From Pseudoglutamicibacter cumminsii (GTDB taxonomy: Bacteria; Actinomycetota; Actinomycetes; Actinomycetales; Micrococcaceae): a DNA stretch of 64,000 bases. The notes beneath the pieces are model-generated. The model saw nothing but the letters and a program-made list of their open reading frames with translations. It was not told the DNA's origin and searched no databases. The DNA lies in assembly GCF_003143995.1 (NCBI RefSeq), contig NZ_QFWG01000006.1, positions 62,001 through 126,000 of the forward strand, given 5' to 3'. How positions within the stretch are numbered: position 1 is the stretch's first letter; each line of letters begins with the position of its first letter. Below, piece by piece: positions 39,259 to 47,529 of this stretch. A program made the position numbers and the translations under genes.

Positions 39259-41454
39259 ATGGAACATACGGATAACGAGGCATTGTCAGCGGGCATGCCT
39301 GCTGGCTTGTCTGCCGATTTCGATGCGGATTCCGCGCTCGCCGCCCTGCGCCGACTGGTGGGTAACGATTCGGCGCAGTTTCATCAGGGACAGCTCGAAG
39401 CGATCGAGGCGTTGGTGGGGCGCCGTCGCAGGGCGTTGGTGGTTCAGCGGACCGGTTGGGGTAAGTCGGCTGTGTATTTTGTGGCGACTGCTTTGTTGCG
39501 GGCTCAAGGGGCCGGCCCGACCTTGATTATTTCGCCGTTGTTGGCGTTGATGCGGGATCAGATCGCGGCGGCTGAGCGGGCTGGCGTGCGTGCGCACGCG
39601 ATCAATTCGGCGAACGCGACGGAGTGGGAGCAGGTTCGAGCCAAACTCGCAGGGGATCAGGTGGATGTTCTGTTGGTGTCGCCGGAACGGTTGAATAATC
39701 CGCGGTTCCGTGAAGAGCAGCTTCCGCAGTTGGTGGAGCGGATGGGTCTGCTTGTGGTGGATGAGGCGCACTGTATTTCTGACTGGGGGCATGATTTTCG
39801 GCCGGATTACCGCCGAATCAAGGACCTCATCGAACGCCTTCCCCAGGGAGTTCCTGTTTTGGCGACCACCGCGACCGCGAATGAGCGGGTGGTGCGGGAT
39901 GTTGAGGAGCAGCTCGCGGAGGGTGGCCAGGACGTTTTCACGTTGCGCGGCCCGTTGGCAAGGAAGTCGCTGAGGTTGGGTGTTTTGCGGATGGCGAGCC
40001 CGCGCAAGCAGCTCGGTTGGCTCGTCCAGCATGTGGGGGAGCTTGAGGGATCCGGGATTATTTATGCGTTGACGGTTTCTGCGGCCGAAGACATCGCGCA
40101 GATGCTACGTGAGGCCGGGTTGAACGTGCGGGCTTACACAGGCCGCACGGACCAGGATGAGCGGCATGAGCTTGAGGATGCGCTCAAGAACAATCAGGTC
40201 AAGGCGTTGGTTGCGACCTCGGCGCTGGGTATGGGCTTCGACAAGCCTGATCTTGGTTTCGTGGTGCACGTGGGTGCGCCTAGCTCACCGGTTGCGTATT
40301 ACCAACAGGTAGGGCGTGCCGGCCGTGGCACCGATCGGGCCGATGTGCTGTTGTTGCCGGGGCCGGAGGATCGCGAGATTTGGCGGTATTTCGCGTCCGC
40401 TTCGATGCCGCAGGAATCGGCTGCCCGGGCCGTGATTGATGCGTTGGCTGAGGCCGGTGGGCCGGTGTCGGTTCCGGTTTTGGAAGCGCGGGTCAATGTC
40501 CGGCGGACCGCGCTCGAGTTGTTGCTCAAGGTTCTGGCTGTCGATGGCGCGGTTGAGCGAGTTCAGGGTGGCTGGGTTGGCACGGGTGTTCCGTGGGTCT
40601 ATGACCGTGAACGTTACGAGAGGGTGGCTCAGGCGCGTGAAGCGGAGCAGGAAGCGATGCTGGCGTATGAGCAGACCGACGGTTGCCGTATGCGTTTCCT
40701 TTCGGAGCAACTGGATGATCCGCATGCGGAGGACTGCGGGATCTGCGATAACTGTGCCGGCCGATGGTTCCCGTCTGATGTGGGGGATGAGGCCACGCAC
40801 CTTGCCGAGGGTGGTTTGAGCCGGGTTGGTGTGGAGATTGAGCCGCGGAAGATGTATCCGACGGGGCTGTCCGCGTTGGGCTTAGACATCAAGGGTCGGA
40901 TCCCTGCTGAGCTTCAAGCCGGTGAGGGACGTGCGCTGGCTCGGTTGACGGACCTCGGGTGGGGTACGAGGTTGCGTGAGATGCTGCAGCAGGCACCGGA
41001 CGCTCCTGTGGCCGCCGATGTGGTGAATGCGTGCGTCAAGGTTGTTGCGGATTGGTCGGCGGCGGCCGGTTGGATGGGGGAGGACGGCACGCCATCGCCG
41101 GAACGTCCAGTGGGTGTTGTAGCGATGCCTTCGGCGCGGCATCCGCAGCTCGTGTCCAGCTTGGCGTCCGAGCTGGCTCGGATTGGGCAGATGCGGTTCA
41201 TCGGTGCGCTCGAGTATGCGGGGGCTCCTCCGCGTTCGGGTCCGGGAGGTAACTCGGCTTACCGGTTCGCGGACGTGCACGGTGCGTTCGTGGTGCCTGA
41301 TGCGATGCGCGATGCGGTGGCGTCGGCGCCGGGCCCGTTACTGTTGGTGGATGACCTCGTGGACTCGCGATGGTCGCTAACTAGCGCGGCCGCTGTGCTG
41401 CGCCAAGCGGGTGCGCCAGGGGTGCTGCCTTTTGCCTTGGCGGTTGTTGGTTAG
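39259..41454 (+). CDS. recQ: RecQ-like helicase fused to a phosphoribosyltransferase-like domain
   Basis: 731 residues. Walker A RTGWGKS at 64-70, DEAH at 168-171 (VVDEAHCISDWGHDFRPDYRR), TTATAN, YALTVSAAEDIA, ATSALGMGFDKPD and QQVGRAGRG complete the RecQ core. The four-Cys zinc cluster is CRMRF...CGICDNCAGRW. The C-terminal ~200 residues replace HRDC with a phosphoribosyltransferase-like fold ending LLLVDDLVDSRWSLTSAAAVLR, the classical PRPP-loop pattern, and a VxxxPSxRHPQLV segment. This architecture is known in actinobacteria; the partner activity is not established. GGGAGG precedes the ATG. Confidence 0.92.
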   Translation: MEHTDNEALSAGMPAGLSADFDADSALAALRRLVGNDSAQFHQGQLEAIEALVGRRRRALVVQRTGWGKSAVYFVATALLRAQGAGPTLIISPLLALMRDQIAAAERAGVRAHAINSANATEWEQVRAKLAGDQVDVLLVSPERLNNPRFREEQLPQLVERMGLLVVDEAHCISDWGHDFRPDYRRIKDLIERLPQGVPVLATTATANERVVRDVEEQLAEGGQDVFTLRGPLARKSLRLGVLRMASPRKQLGWLVQHVGELEGSGIIYALTVSAAEDIAQMLREAGLNVRAYTGRTDQDERHELEDALKNNQVKALVATSALGMGFDKPDLGFVVHVGAPSSPVAYYQQVGRAGRGTDRADVLLLPGPEDREIWRYFASASMPQESAARAVIDALAEAGGPVSVPVLEARVNVRRTALELLLKVLAVDGAVERVQGGWVGTGVPWVYDRERYERVAQAREAEQEAMLAYEQTDGCRMRFLSEQLDDPHAEDCGICDNCAGRWFPSDVGDEATHLAEGGLSRVGVEIEPRKMYPTGLSALGLDIKGRIPAELQAGEGRALARLTDLGWGTRLREMLQQAPDAPVAADVVNACVKVVADWSAAAGWMGEDGTPSPERPVGVVAMPSARHPQLVSSLASELARIGQMRFIGALEYAGAPPRSGPGGNSAYRFADVHGAFVVPDAMRDAVASAPGPLLLVDDLVDSRWSLTSAAAVLRQAGAPGVLPFALAVVG

Positions 41455-41477
41455 CGGGGCTTCGTAGAATTAGAAGT

Positions 41478-42425
41478 ATGGAACCATCGTTTCTGGTCTT
41501 GGGCGTTGTAGTTGTTGTAGTCGCGATTGTGTTGGGTCTGCGGTCCGCGGGTAAGCGTGCGCGGAAGAATTTGCAGGCTAACACTACGCCTGGGCGTGCC
41601 CACGAGGTTTCGGAGCTTTTGGACGTCGAGACCCACAAAGCTGTTTATGCCCGGATCGCTCAGAACGATCTGATGGGTGCGGCGCAGTTGATCAAGAGCG
41701 CGACTGACCGTTCGAACATGGACTGTATCACCGATGTTGTGGCGTTACAGAAGTACCCGCAGGTGAAGTCGCAGGCCGCGTTCCGAGAGATTGAAACTCC
41801 GGAATTCGAGACGCCGGAATTGGAGACCCCGGAGCACGAGGCCTCTGAGGCGTCGCCTGCTGAACCGTACGCTGACGTCCAGGATTCGACCGCATCGGGG
41901 CCTGTTGATTCCTCTGATCTTGATGTTCCTTCTGACCAGGATTGGGCGATCCCGGAAGACTGGGCGGTCCGGTACGGCGATGAGGCGGCCGCGTCTGAGC
42001 GTCACATGAACTTCACCCACAATGATGGTGAACGTGAGCATTCGTTCAGCACTCAGGACATTCCGGCTGCTGAACGGGACCAGCTGATGGCTAAGTTGCG
42101 TGACCGTCGGTTCGATGAGGCATCCGAGATCATCGGCCGGCATATCGATCTGGATCAGGGGATCATCCGCCGCGCATTGGAAGCAAACATGGCCGCTGGT
42201 TCGGGCAACGGAGTCACGTTGCAGGTCAACGTTGGGGACGGGCGCACGGTCACGTTCAGTACGGACCGTTTGAGCGAAACCGAGCGGGGTATTTTCATGA
42301 CGGCGATGCACATGGAAGACGTGGACGCCGCCGTAGACATTTTCATGCGTCATACCGGTGTTGATGAGGAACACGCACGAGAGGTTCTCCAACAGGTAGC
42401 GCACCTATATAAGCGCGGCCACTAA
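41478..42425 (+). CDS. Membrane-anchored protein with L7/L12-like helical repeats
   Basis: 315 residues. An N-terminal helix (SFLVLGVVVVVVAIVLGLRSAG) anchors it. Three segments of about 36 residues share a pattern: DLMGAAQLIKSATDRSNMDCITDVV (~65-90), RRFDEASEIIGRHIDLDQGIIRRAL (~210-235) and EDVDAAVDIFMRHTGVDEEHAREVL (~280-305). This A..li...tg....A..vv pattern recalls the C-terminal domain of ribosomal L7/L12. An acidic linker with three ETPE units lies between the first and second. No enzymatic motif. Function unknown. Confidence 0.7.
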   Translation: MEPSFLVLGVVVVVVAIVLGLRSAGKRARKNLQANTTPGRAHEVSELLDVETHKAVYARIAQNDLMGAAQLIKSATDRSNMDCITDVVALQKYPQVKSQAAFREIETPEFETPELETPEHEASEASPAEPYADVQDSTASGPVDSSDLDVPSDQDWAIPEDWAVRYGDEAAASERHMNFTHNDGEREHSFSTQDIPAAERDQLMAKLRDRRFDEASEIIGRHIDLDQGIIRRALEANMAAGSGNGVTLQVNVGDGRTVTFSTDRLSETERGIFMTAMHMEDVDAAVDIFMRHTGVDEEHAREVLQQVAHLYKRGH

Positions 42426-42551
42426 GCGCGCATCTGCTTCGTTTAGCTTTCCGCTAAGGCTATTCACCTGGGTGAGTCATTCACCTTTAATGATCGTGTA
42501 GGTCTGATCTAGTTTTCTCGCCTTATACGTTGTCCTGCTAAGGAGGAACAC

Positions 42552-43097
42552 ATGGCATTGGCACCAAACGGAAACGATCCATTTGCTGGCTTGGGTGAGG
42601 TCCCAAGCTTCGAGCTGACGTCCACCACGGTTGAGGATGGTGGGATGTGGCCGGCTGAGCAGTACTCCGGCGCTTTCGGCGTTGAGGGCGGTAAGGATAT
42701 TTCGCCGCAGCTCAGCTGGTCTGGCGCGCCTGAGGGCACTAAGAGCTTTGCGGTCACGGTGTTTGACCCGGACGCTCCAACTCAGTCGGGCTTCTGGCAC
42801 TGGGTTCTCACGCGTATCCCGGCTTCGGTTACGGAGCTCCCGGAGGGTGCGGGCGATGGCCTGGATCTGCCGGAAGGTGCGTTCCAGCTGAAGAACGATG
42901 GCGGCCAGCCGGGCTTCATCGGTGCCGCTCCGCCGCAGGGCCATGGCCCGCATCGTTATGTGATTACGGTGCATGCTTTGGACGTTGAAGACCTGGGTGT
43001 GGACGGCGACACCTCGCCGGCTAAGCATGGTTTCATGATGTTCGGTCACACGCTGGGCCGCGCCACGATCGTGGTCAACGGGGAGATCCCAGCCTAG
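42552..43097 (+). CDS. YbhB/YbcL-type Raf kinase inhibitor-like protein
   Basis: 181 residues, PEBP fold. Conserved DISPQLSWSGAPEGTKSFAVTVFDPDAPTQSGFWHWV contains the family's ligand-pocket Asp/Pro residues, and GFIGAAPPQGHGPHRYVITVHALD completes it. Bacterial members are cytoplasmic or secreted and largely uncharacterised; no signal peptide here. Ribosome-binding site AAGGAGGAA. Followed by a strong hairpin. Confidence 0.93.
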   Translation: MALAPNGNDPFAGLGEVPSFELTSTTVEDGGMWPAEQYSGAFGVEGGKDISPQLSWSGAPEGTKSFAVTVFDPDAPTQSGFWHWVLTRIPASVTELPEGAGDGLDLPEGAFQLKNDGGQPGFIGAAPPQGHGPHRYVITVHALDVEDLGVDGDTSPAKHGFMMFGHTLGRATIVVNGEIPA

Positions 43098-43125
43098 TTT
43101 CAGCCGTCACGCGGCTTGTGTGATT

Positions 43126-43165
43126 CGGGGGTGGTTCCGCGGCAGAGCTCGCGGGACCACCCCCG
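43126..43165 (+). terminator. Hairpin after the YbhB-like gene
   Basis: Sixteen-base arms CGGGGGTGGTTCCGCG/CGCGGGACCACCCCCG, one wobble pair, 28 bases past the stop; no T-run. Confidence 0.7.
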
Positions 43166-43282
43166 ACGCGTTTGCTTCTACCTCCGCCGCGGATGGTGAG
43201 GTCTCACTAACTTTAGGTGATGCTTAGTAAGCGAAGCCTTCCTTTGCTGGCGGTTGATGCCGAAGTGGAGGATGCTGTTCAT

Positions 43283-44014
43283 ATGACTTCAACGAATGTA
43301 GGGCATGAGAACAGGCAGGAACCGCATCAGGCTTCGGGACACGCGCAAAAGCTGAACTGGTTGCGCGCGGGTGTTTTGGGCGCCAACGACGGCATCGTTT
43401 CTGTCGCTGCTGTGGTGGTTGGTGTCGCAGGTGCGACGACGCAGATCGGCCCGATTTTGACGGCCGGCGCCGCCGCTGTGATTGGCGGCGCGGTGTCGAT
43501 GGGGCTGGGCGAGTACGTTTCGGTTTCTTCGCAGAAGGATGCGGAGGAATCCCTGGTCGCTAAGGAGAAGCGCGAGCTTCAAGAGGATCCTGAGGGTGAG
43601 CTTGAGGAGCTGACTCAGCTGTATCAGGAGCAGGGGCTTTCGCGGGACACCGCGGAGAAGGTCGCGGTTGAGCTGACTGAGAAGGATGCGTTGAAGGCGC
43701 ACCTGCAGATGGAGCTCAACATCGATGAGGATGACATTGTGAGTCCGTGGCATGCGGCTTTCGCGTCGATGCTCGCGTTCCTTGCTGGCGCGATCTTGCC
43801 GATGCTGACGATCGTCCTGCTCCCGCACGGCGCGAACATCGTGGGCACGTTTGTCGCGACGTTGGTTGCGCTCGCGCTTACGGGTGCGGTTGGTGCCAAG
43901 CTGGGTGGCAGCTCGCCGGTCAAGGCCGGTATACGCGTGGTGATCGGTGGCGCGTTGGCGCTCGGATTCACCTACCTCGTGGGCTACCTGCTGGGAGCAT
44001 CCGGAGTAGCGTAG
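43283..44014 (+). CDS. VIT1/CCC1-family iron/manganese transporter
   Basis: 243 residues. GVLGANDGIVSVAAVVVGVAGA and GAVSMGLGEYVSVSSQKDAEESL are the CCC1/VIT signatures; the cytoplasmic loop rich in Glu (KEKRELQEDPEGELEELTQLYQEQG...EKDALKAHLQMELNIDEDD) corresponds to the metal-binding domain of plant VIT1. Five helices in all. Family members export Fe2+ or Mn2+ from the cytosol. The frame is open from 43217 (GTG); ATG 43283 has GGAGG 11 bases upstream. Terminator follows at 44027. Confidence 0.92.
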   Translation: MTSTNVGHENRQEPHQASGHAQKLNWLRAGVLGANDGIVSVAAVVVGVAGATTQIGPILTAGAAAVIGGAVSMGLGEYVSVSSQKDAEESLVAKEKRELQEDPEGELEELTQLYQEQGLSRDTAEKVAVELTEKDALKAHLQMELNIDEDDIVSPWHAAFASMLAFLAGAILPMLTIVLLPHGANIVGTFVATLVALALTGAVGAKLGGSSPVKAGIRVVIGGALALGFTYLVGYLLGASGVA

Positions 44015-44026
44015 CCGCAGAAACGC

Positions 44027-44065
44027 AGAAGGCGGGGCAACACCATAGGTGTTGCCCCGCCTTCT
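44027..44065. terminator. Bidirectional hairpin between the VIT gene and the lipoprotein gene
   Basis: Perfect 18-base arms beginning AGAAGGCGGGGCAACACC with an ATA loop, placed between convergent genes. Confidence 0.85.
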
Positions 44066-44117
44066 CGTGTAGAACTCGGCGTTTCAGTGATTGGGCCAGC
44101 GTTTATTGCTCAAGCGT

Positions 44118-44879
44118 TTATTGGTCGCGTGGTTCGACTTTAAGGGTCTTGAGCATCTCGATCACCTCGTCGCGAGACTTGGAGGTCTGGAAGCCTCGGG
44201 CGTCTTCAATGCCCTGTTTGCCGCTGGCGTTGTCATTGTTCCGGACCATGATGAAGGCCGAGCTTGGCTGACGGTTATTGAGGTAGGCCTTCGCGTGGTA
44301 TTCGCTTTCGTCATGGGGAGTCTTGGTGACGATGCGGGCTATCCACTTGTAGTCGCCTGTCTCGGGGTCCTTGATGGTTTGTTCGACAAGGTAGGTTTCG
44401 CCCTCGACGCCTTCCATGTCGAGGTCCTCCAAGCGCCAGGAGTTGAAGTTCTCTACGGATTCTGCCGGCGGCCCGTCTAGATCTGTGATGATGCCGGTGT
44501 TGATGGCGCCGTCGGCGGAAGGCCCTTTCAGAATGATGTCTTCTTGTGGGTCGAAGCCTTCTTGTTGTGGCTCGCCCTTCTTCTCTAGGGTTGCTGTCCA
44601 GTCGCCAACGGGTGTGATGGTGTAGGCGCCATTGCTTGTGCTGACCGGTTCTCCCTTGGTGGATTCGGAGGTGTTGTCAGAGCTTTCGGTGTTTTCTGCA
44701 GGCGCGCTGGTTTCGGTGCTAGCGGTTTCTGTTTCCGTCACCGTTTGTTCCTCAGACGCTTCGGAGCTGGCGTTATCGTTTCCGCCAGCATCTGCTTGGC
44801 ACGCAGTCGCAAACAGCAATGTTGCAGCGAACGAGGTTGCTAGGAGTTTGTTTCCGTGTTTGGGGACAGTGCGTTTCAT
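44118..44879 (-). CDS. Lipoprotein of unknown function
   Basis: 253 residues. Signal peptide KRTVPKHGNKLLATSFAATLLFATAC with lipobox FATAC; Cys27 is the lipidation site. A Ser/Thr/Glu-rich linker (~30-75) follows, then a compact domain starting GAYTITPVGDW and containing NSWRLEDLDMEGVEGETYLVEQ. It resembles small DUF-type lipoproteins of actinobacteria, without a named homologue. The ribosome-binding site AGGAGG is six to ten bases before the ATG. It stands alone. Confidence 0.8.
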   Translation of the reverse strand: MKRTVPKHGNKLLATSFAATLLFATACQADAGGNDNASSEASEEQTVTETETASTETSAPAENTESSDNTSESTKGEPVSTSNGAYTITPVGDWTATLEKKGEPQQEGFDPQEDIILKGPSADGAINTGIITDLDGPPAESVENFNSWRLEDLDMEGVEGETYLVEQTIKDPETGDYKWIARIVTKTPHDESEYHAKAYLNNRQPSSAFIMVRNNDNASGKQGIEDARGFQTSKSRDEVIEMLKTLKVEPRDQ

Positions 44880-45083
44880 AATGATCGCCTCCTAAAAAGC
44901 GTTCATTACGAGCCTAAAAGATTCGAACTACCGTTTCTACCCCTAGATGTGAAGTCCGGGGTGTGAGGTCCGGGGCGGGAGAACGGTGTGCCAGTTTTCC
45001 GCTTAAATATGCCTCTTTGACGCCGCGATAAGGGACGCCGTAACCCGTCTACTTCCGCGTGATTCCAGGGTTAAACGGGAAAA

Positions 45084-45109
45084 CCCCGGAACTTCAATAA
45101 GTTCCGGGG
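45084..45109 (-). terminator. Terminator of tRNA-Ser(GCT)
   Basis: Eleven-base arms CCCCGGAACTT/AAGTTCCGGGG, loop CAAT; the minus strand continues with TTTTCC. Confidence 0.85.
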
Positions 45110-45117
45110 GCCGCGAG

Positions 45118-45206
45118 CGGAGACGGGGGGATTCGAACCCCCGGTCCGGTTTAACCCAGACCCTTCATTAGCAGTGAAGTCCAATCGGCCACTCTGGCAC
45201 GTCTCC
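45118..45206 (-). tRNA. tRNA-Ser(GCT)
   Basis: Acceptor GGAGACG/CGTCTCC, anticodon stem CTTCA/TGAAG with loop CTGCTAA (anticodon GCT), long variable arm, T loop GTTCGAATC; CCA not encoded. Reads AGC/AGU. Confidence 0.95.
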
Positions 45207-45333
45207 ACGTTGCGCCGATAAAAGGGCAACATCCCATAGCTTAGCCGAGGGCACGCACTCACATCAAAGTGAACACCCGACGCTAGACGGTCACGCGTCC
45301 GTTCATACTAGTTAAACGCGGGCCGGAAAACCA

Positions 45334-47493
45334 TCAGCCGCGGGCCAGTGCGTCCCAGATGAAGCTGTAGCTTCGGGCCGCTGTGCGGGCCGCCGATGCA
45401 TGGTCAACTGAACCTGAATGTCCGCCATCCACTTCCTCGTGGTACCACGCGTTACGGTGGCCGAGCTCCTCCAGCAACGCATAGAAGTGGCGGGCCTGGA
45501 CGGGGCCTACACGGTCGTCGGACGCTGTGGTCCACACCAGCAGTTCAGGCCACGCAACATCACGGGCATCGTCGGCGGTATCAGCAAGCCGGTGTGTCGC
45601 GGAAATGTCACGCAAGTGCTTAACATCCGCTGGAACATCGGGATCGCCGTATTCAGCGATCCACGAATGCCCAGCCGAAAGTTGCGTGTACCGCAACATA
45701 TCCAGCAGCGGGACACCGCACGAGATCGCGCCGAACAGCTCCGGATAGCGCACGTACATGTTGCCCGCGAGCAGACCACCATTGGAGCCGCCGGCCATAC
45801 CCGTGAAATCCGGGGAAGAAACGCCGCGCTCGTGAAGATCGCGAACCACGGCGGCGAGATCCTCGTACGCGCGCGGTCGATTCTCGCGCAAAGCTGCCGC
45901 ATGCCACTCGGGTCCGTATTCGCCGCCACCACGGATGTTCGCGACCACAAACGCTGGAGCCCGGCCTTCACTCGTGCGGCGCTCAAGCCAGCCGCGCCCC
46001 ACCGCCGCCGAGTAGCCAGGCGTACGGGATACCCGGAAACCGCCATAAGCGCTCACATACACCGGAGTCTCACCGTCCAGCGGCGCATCCTTCGGCGCAA
46101 CCAAAAAATACGGGACCCGGGTCCCATCATCGGACACCGCGAAATGCTGCGAAACCTCGTGCACGCTCGCATCGAAACGCTCCGGCGCAACCCCGATGAC
46201 CCGCCAGCCAGCGCCGCTGTCAGAGCCGGCCTCAGCGCCGCCGCCAGAATCAGCAGCGCCGCTACCACCAGCGTTACCGGCGGTCGCGAGCGAACCCAAC
46301 TGCAGCGTCGGAGGCTGGAGGAACCCTTCCGAAACCATCCAGATGTCGTCGCTGTTTTCCTCATCGAATGGCCACATGCTTACCGAGGACAATTCAGGAA
46401 CGCCAGGTAGCTCGGTCACAGCCCAGTCGTTGCGCGGGTCCAAACGCACAACGCGGGAAGCAACGTCCTTCATGATGACTGCGAAGCCGAAGTTCTTAGT
46501 GAAACCCACCGCCTGAACAGACTCAGACTCCTCGGGCACAAGCACGGCACGCAAGCTGGAACGCTCACCAGCGAGCCACTCCGCGGCTCTGACCACCAGC
46601 ACCGTCCCGGCCGGGTAGGTCTGCCCGCCTACCTCCCATGTGCTCATCGGGCGGATCAGCAACCAGTCTTGATAGAAGCCAACGCGGGCGTCCCCCGGGG
46701 CATCGATCTTCTGAACACCCGCCCCGTCGCACATGTCCACGTAGTTCGTGCCCGTGAAGAAGTCCTCCGAATCCCGGAACACCGTCTTCTCGAAACCCGG
46801 GGTCGTGTCTACGCCGGCGCCAGCCGAAACGTGGCTCGCGTCGATTTCGAACACAACCTCCGCATCCGCCAGGCTCTGCCCCCGGCGCACGCTGCGCACA
46901 CACCGCGCATAGGTCGAACGCGTCACGTCGTCATCGCCCGTCACCGTGGAAACCAAGAACGAATCATCAAAACCCCAGCTCACGGACGTCTTCGCCAACG
47001 GTAGCTCCAAGCCGCCTTCCACGAACTCGCGGTCCGCCGCATCGAACTCGCGGACCACCACCGCGTCACCACCATCAGGGGAGAGCACCACCAACGCTCG
47101 CCGCGGCTGCCCGCCTGGCTTCGGTTCCCACGAGGCACCACGCCACACCCAGTTCACGCCCTCATCGGCGCTCAGCTCATCGAGGTCCAGCAACGTTTCC
47201 CACTGCGGATCTCCAGCAACATAGGAATCCCAGTCCGTGGTGCGCCAGATACCCCGCGGATGCTGGGCGTCCTGCCAGAAGTTCGTGTGGAACTCACCGT
47301 GCTTGCTCACAGCAATGAGCCGGTCTTCAGCATCCATCGCTTCCTGGATCCGCGCCACCACGTGATCATGCTCGTCAGAGGTAAGGCGCGCATCGGTTGC
47401 TTGCGTGCGCTCCGCCGCCCACGCGAGGGCCTCTTCGCCGCGGATCTCGTCCAAAAAAGTATGAATATGCGTCAGATCAGTCGGTTTAGTCAC
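45334..47493 (-). CDS. Prolyl oligopeptidase-family (S9) serine peptidase
   Basis: 719 residues with no signal peptide. An N-terminal beta-propeller (~80-420) shields a C-terminal alpha/beta-hydrolase. Nucleophile Ser570 is in GMAGGSNGGLLAG, acid at about 659-660 (ASDDRVGP) and His692 in DGGHSGS. These enzymes cut short peptides after Pro in the cytoplasm. A Gly/Ser/Ala-rich segment (~410-425, SGAADSGGGAEAGSDSGAG) between propeller and hydrolase is unusual. Divergent from the FAD/NAD(P) gene 36 bases away. Confidence 0.93.
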   Translation of the reverse strand: MTKPTDLTHIHTFLDEIRGEEALAWAAERTQATDARLTSDEHDHVVARIQEAMDAEDRLIAVSKHGEFHTNFWQDAQHPRGIWRTTDWDSYVAGDPQWETLLDLDELSADEGVNWVWRGASWEPKPGGQPRRALVVLSPDGGDAVVVREFDAADREFVEGGLELPLAKTSVSWGFDDSFLVSTVTGDDDVTRSTYARCVRSVRRGQSLADAEVVFEIDASHVSAGAGVDTTPGFEKTVFRDSEDFFTGTNYVDMCDGAGVQKIDAPGDARVGFYQDWLLIRPMSTWEVGGQTYPAGTVLVVRAAEWLAGERSSLRAVLVPEESESVQAVGFTKNFGFAVIMKDVASRVVRLDPRNDWAVTELPGVPELSSVSMWPFDEENSDDIWMVSEGFLQPPTLQLGSLATAGNAGGSGAADSGGGAEAGSDSGAGWRVIGVAPERFDASVHEVSQHFAVSDDGTRVPYFLVAPKDAPLDGETPVYVSAYGGFRVSRTPGYSAAVGRGWLERRTSEGRAPAFVVANIRGGGEYGPEWHAAALRENRPRAYEDLAAVVRDLHERGVSSPDFTGMAGGSNGGLLAGNMYVRYPELFGAISCGVPLLDMLRYTQLSAGHSWIAEYGDPDVPADVKHLRDISATHRLADTADDARDVAWPELLVWTTASDDRVGPVQARHFYALLEELGHRNAWYHEEVDGGHSGSVDHASAARTAARSYSFIWDALARG

Positions 47494-47529
47494 AGCCTAA
47501 GAATACGTTGAGGTGATAGAGATAAGTAC

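Noticed and set aside
43213-43230. DtxR-like site TTAGGTGATGCTTAGTAA before the VIT gene
   Set aside because: Only the left half fits; it has almost no dyad symmetry, so I do not call an operator.
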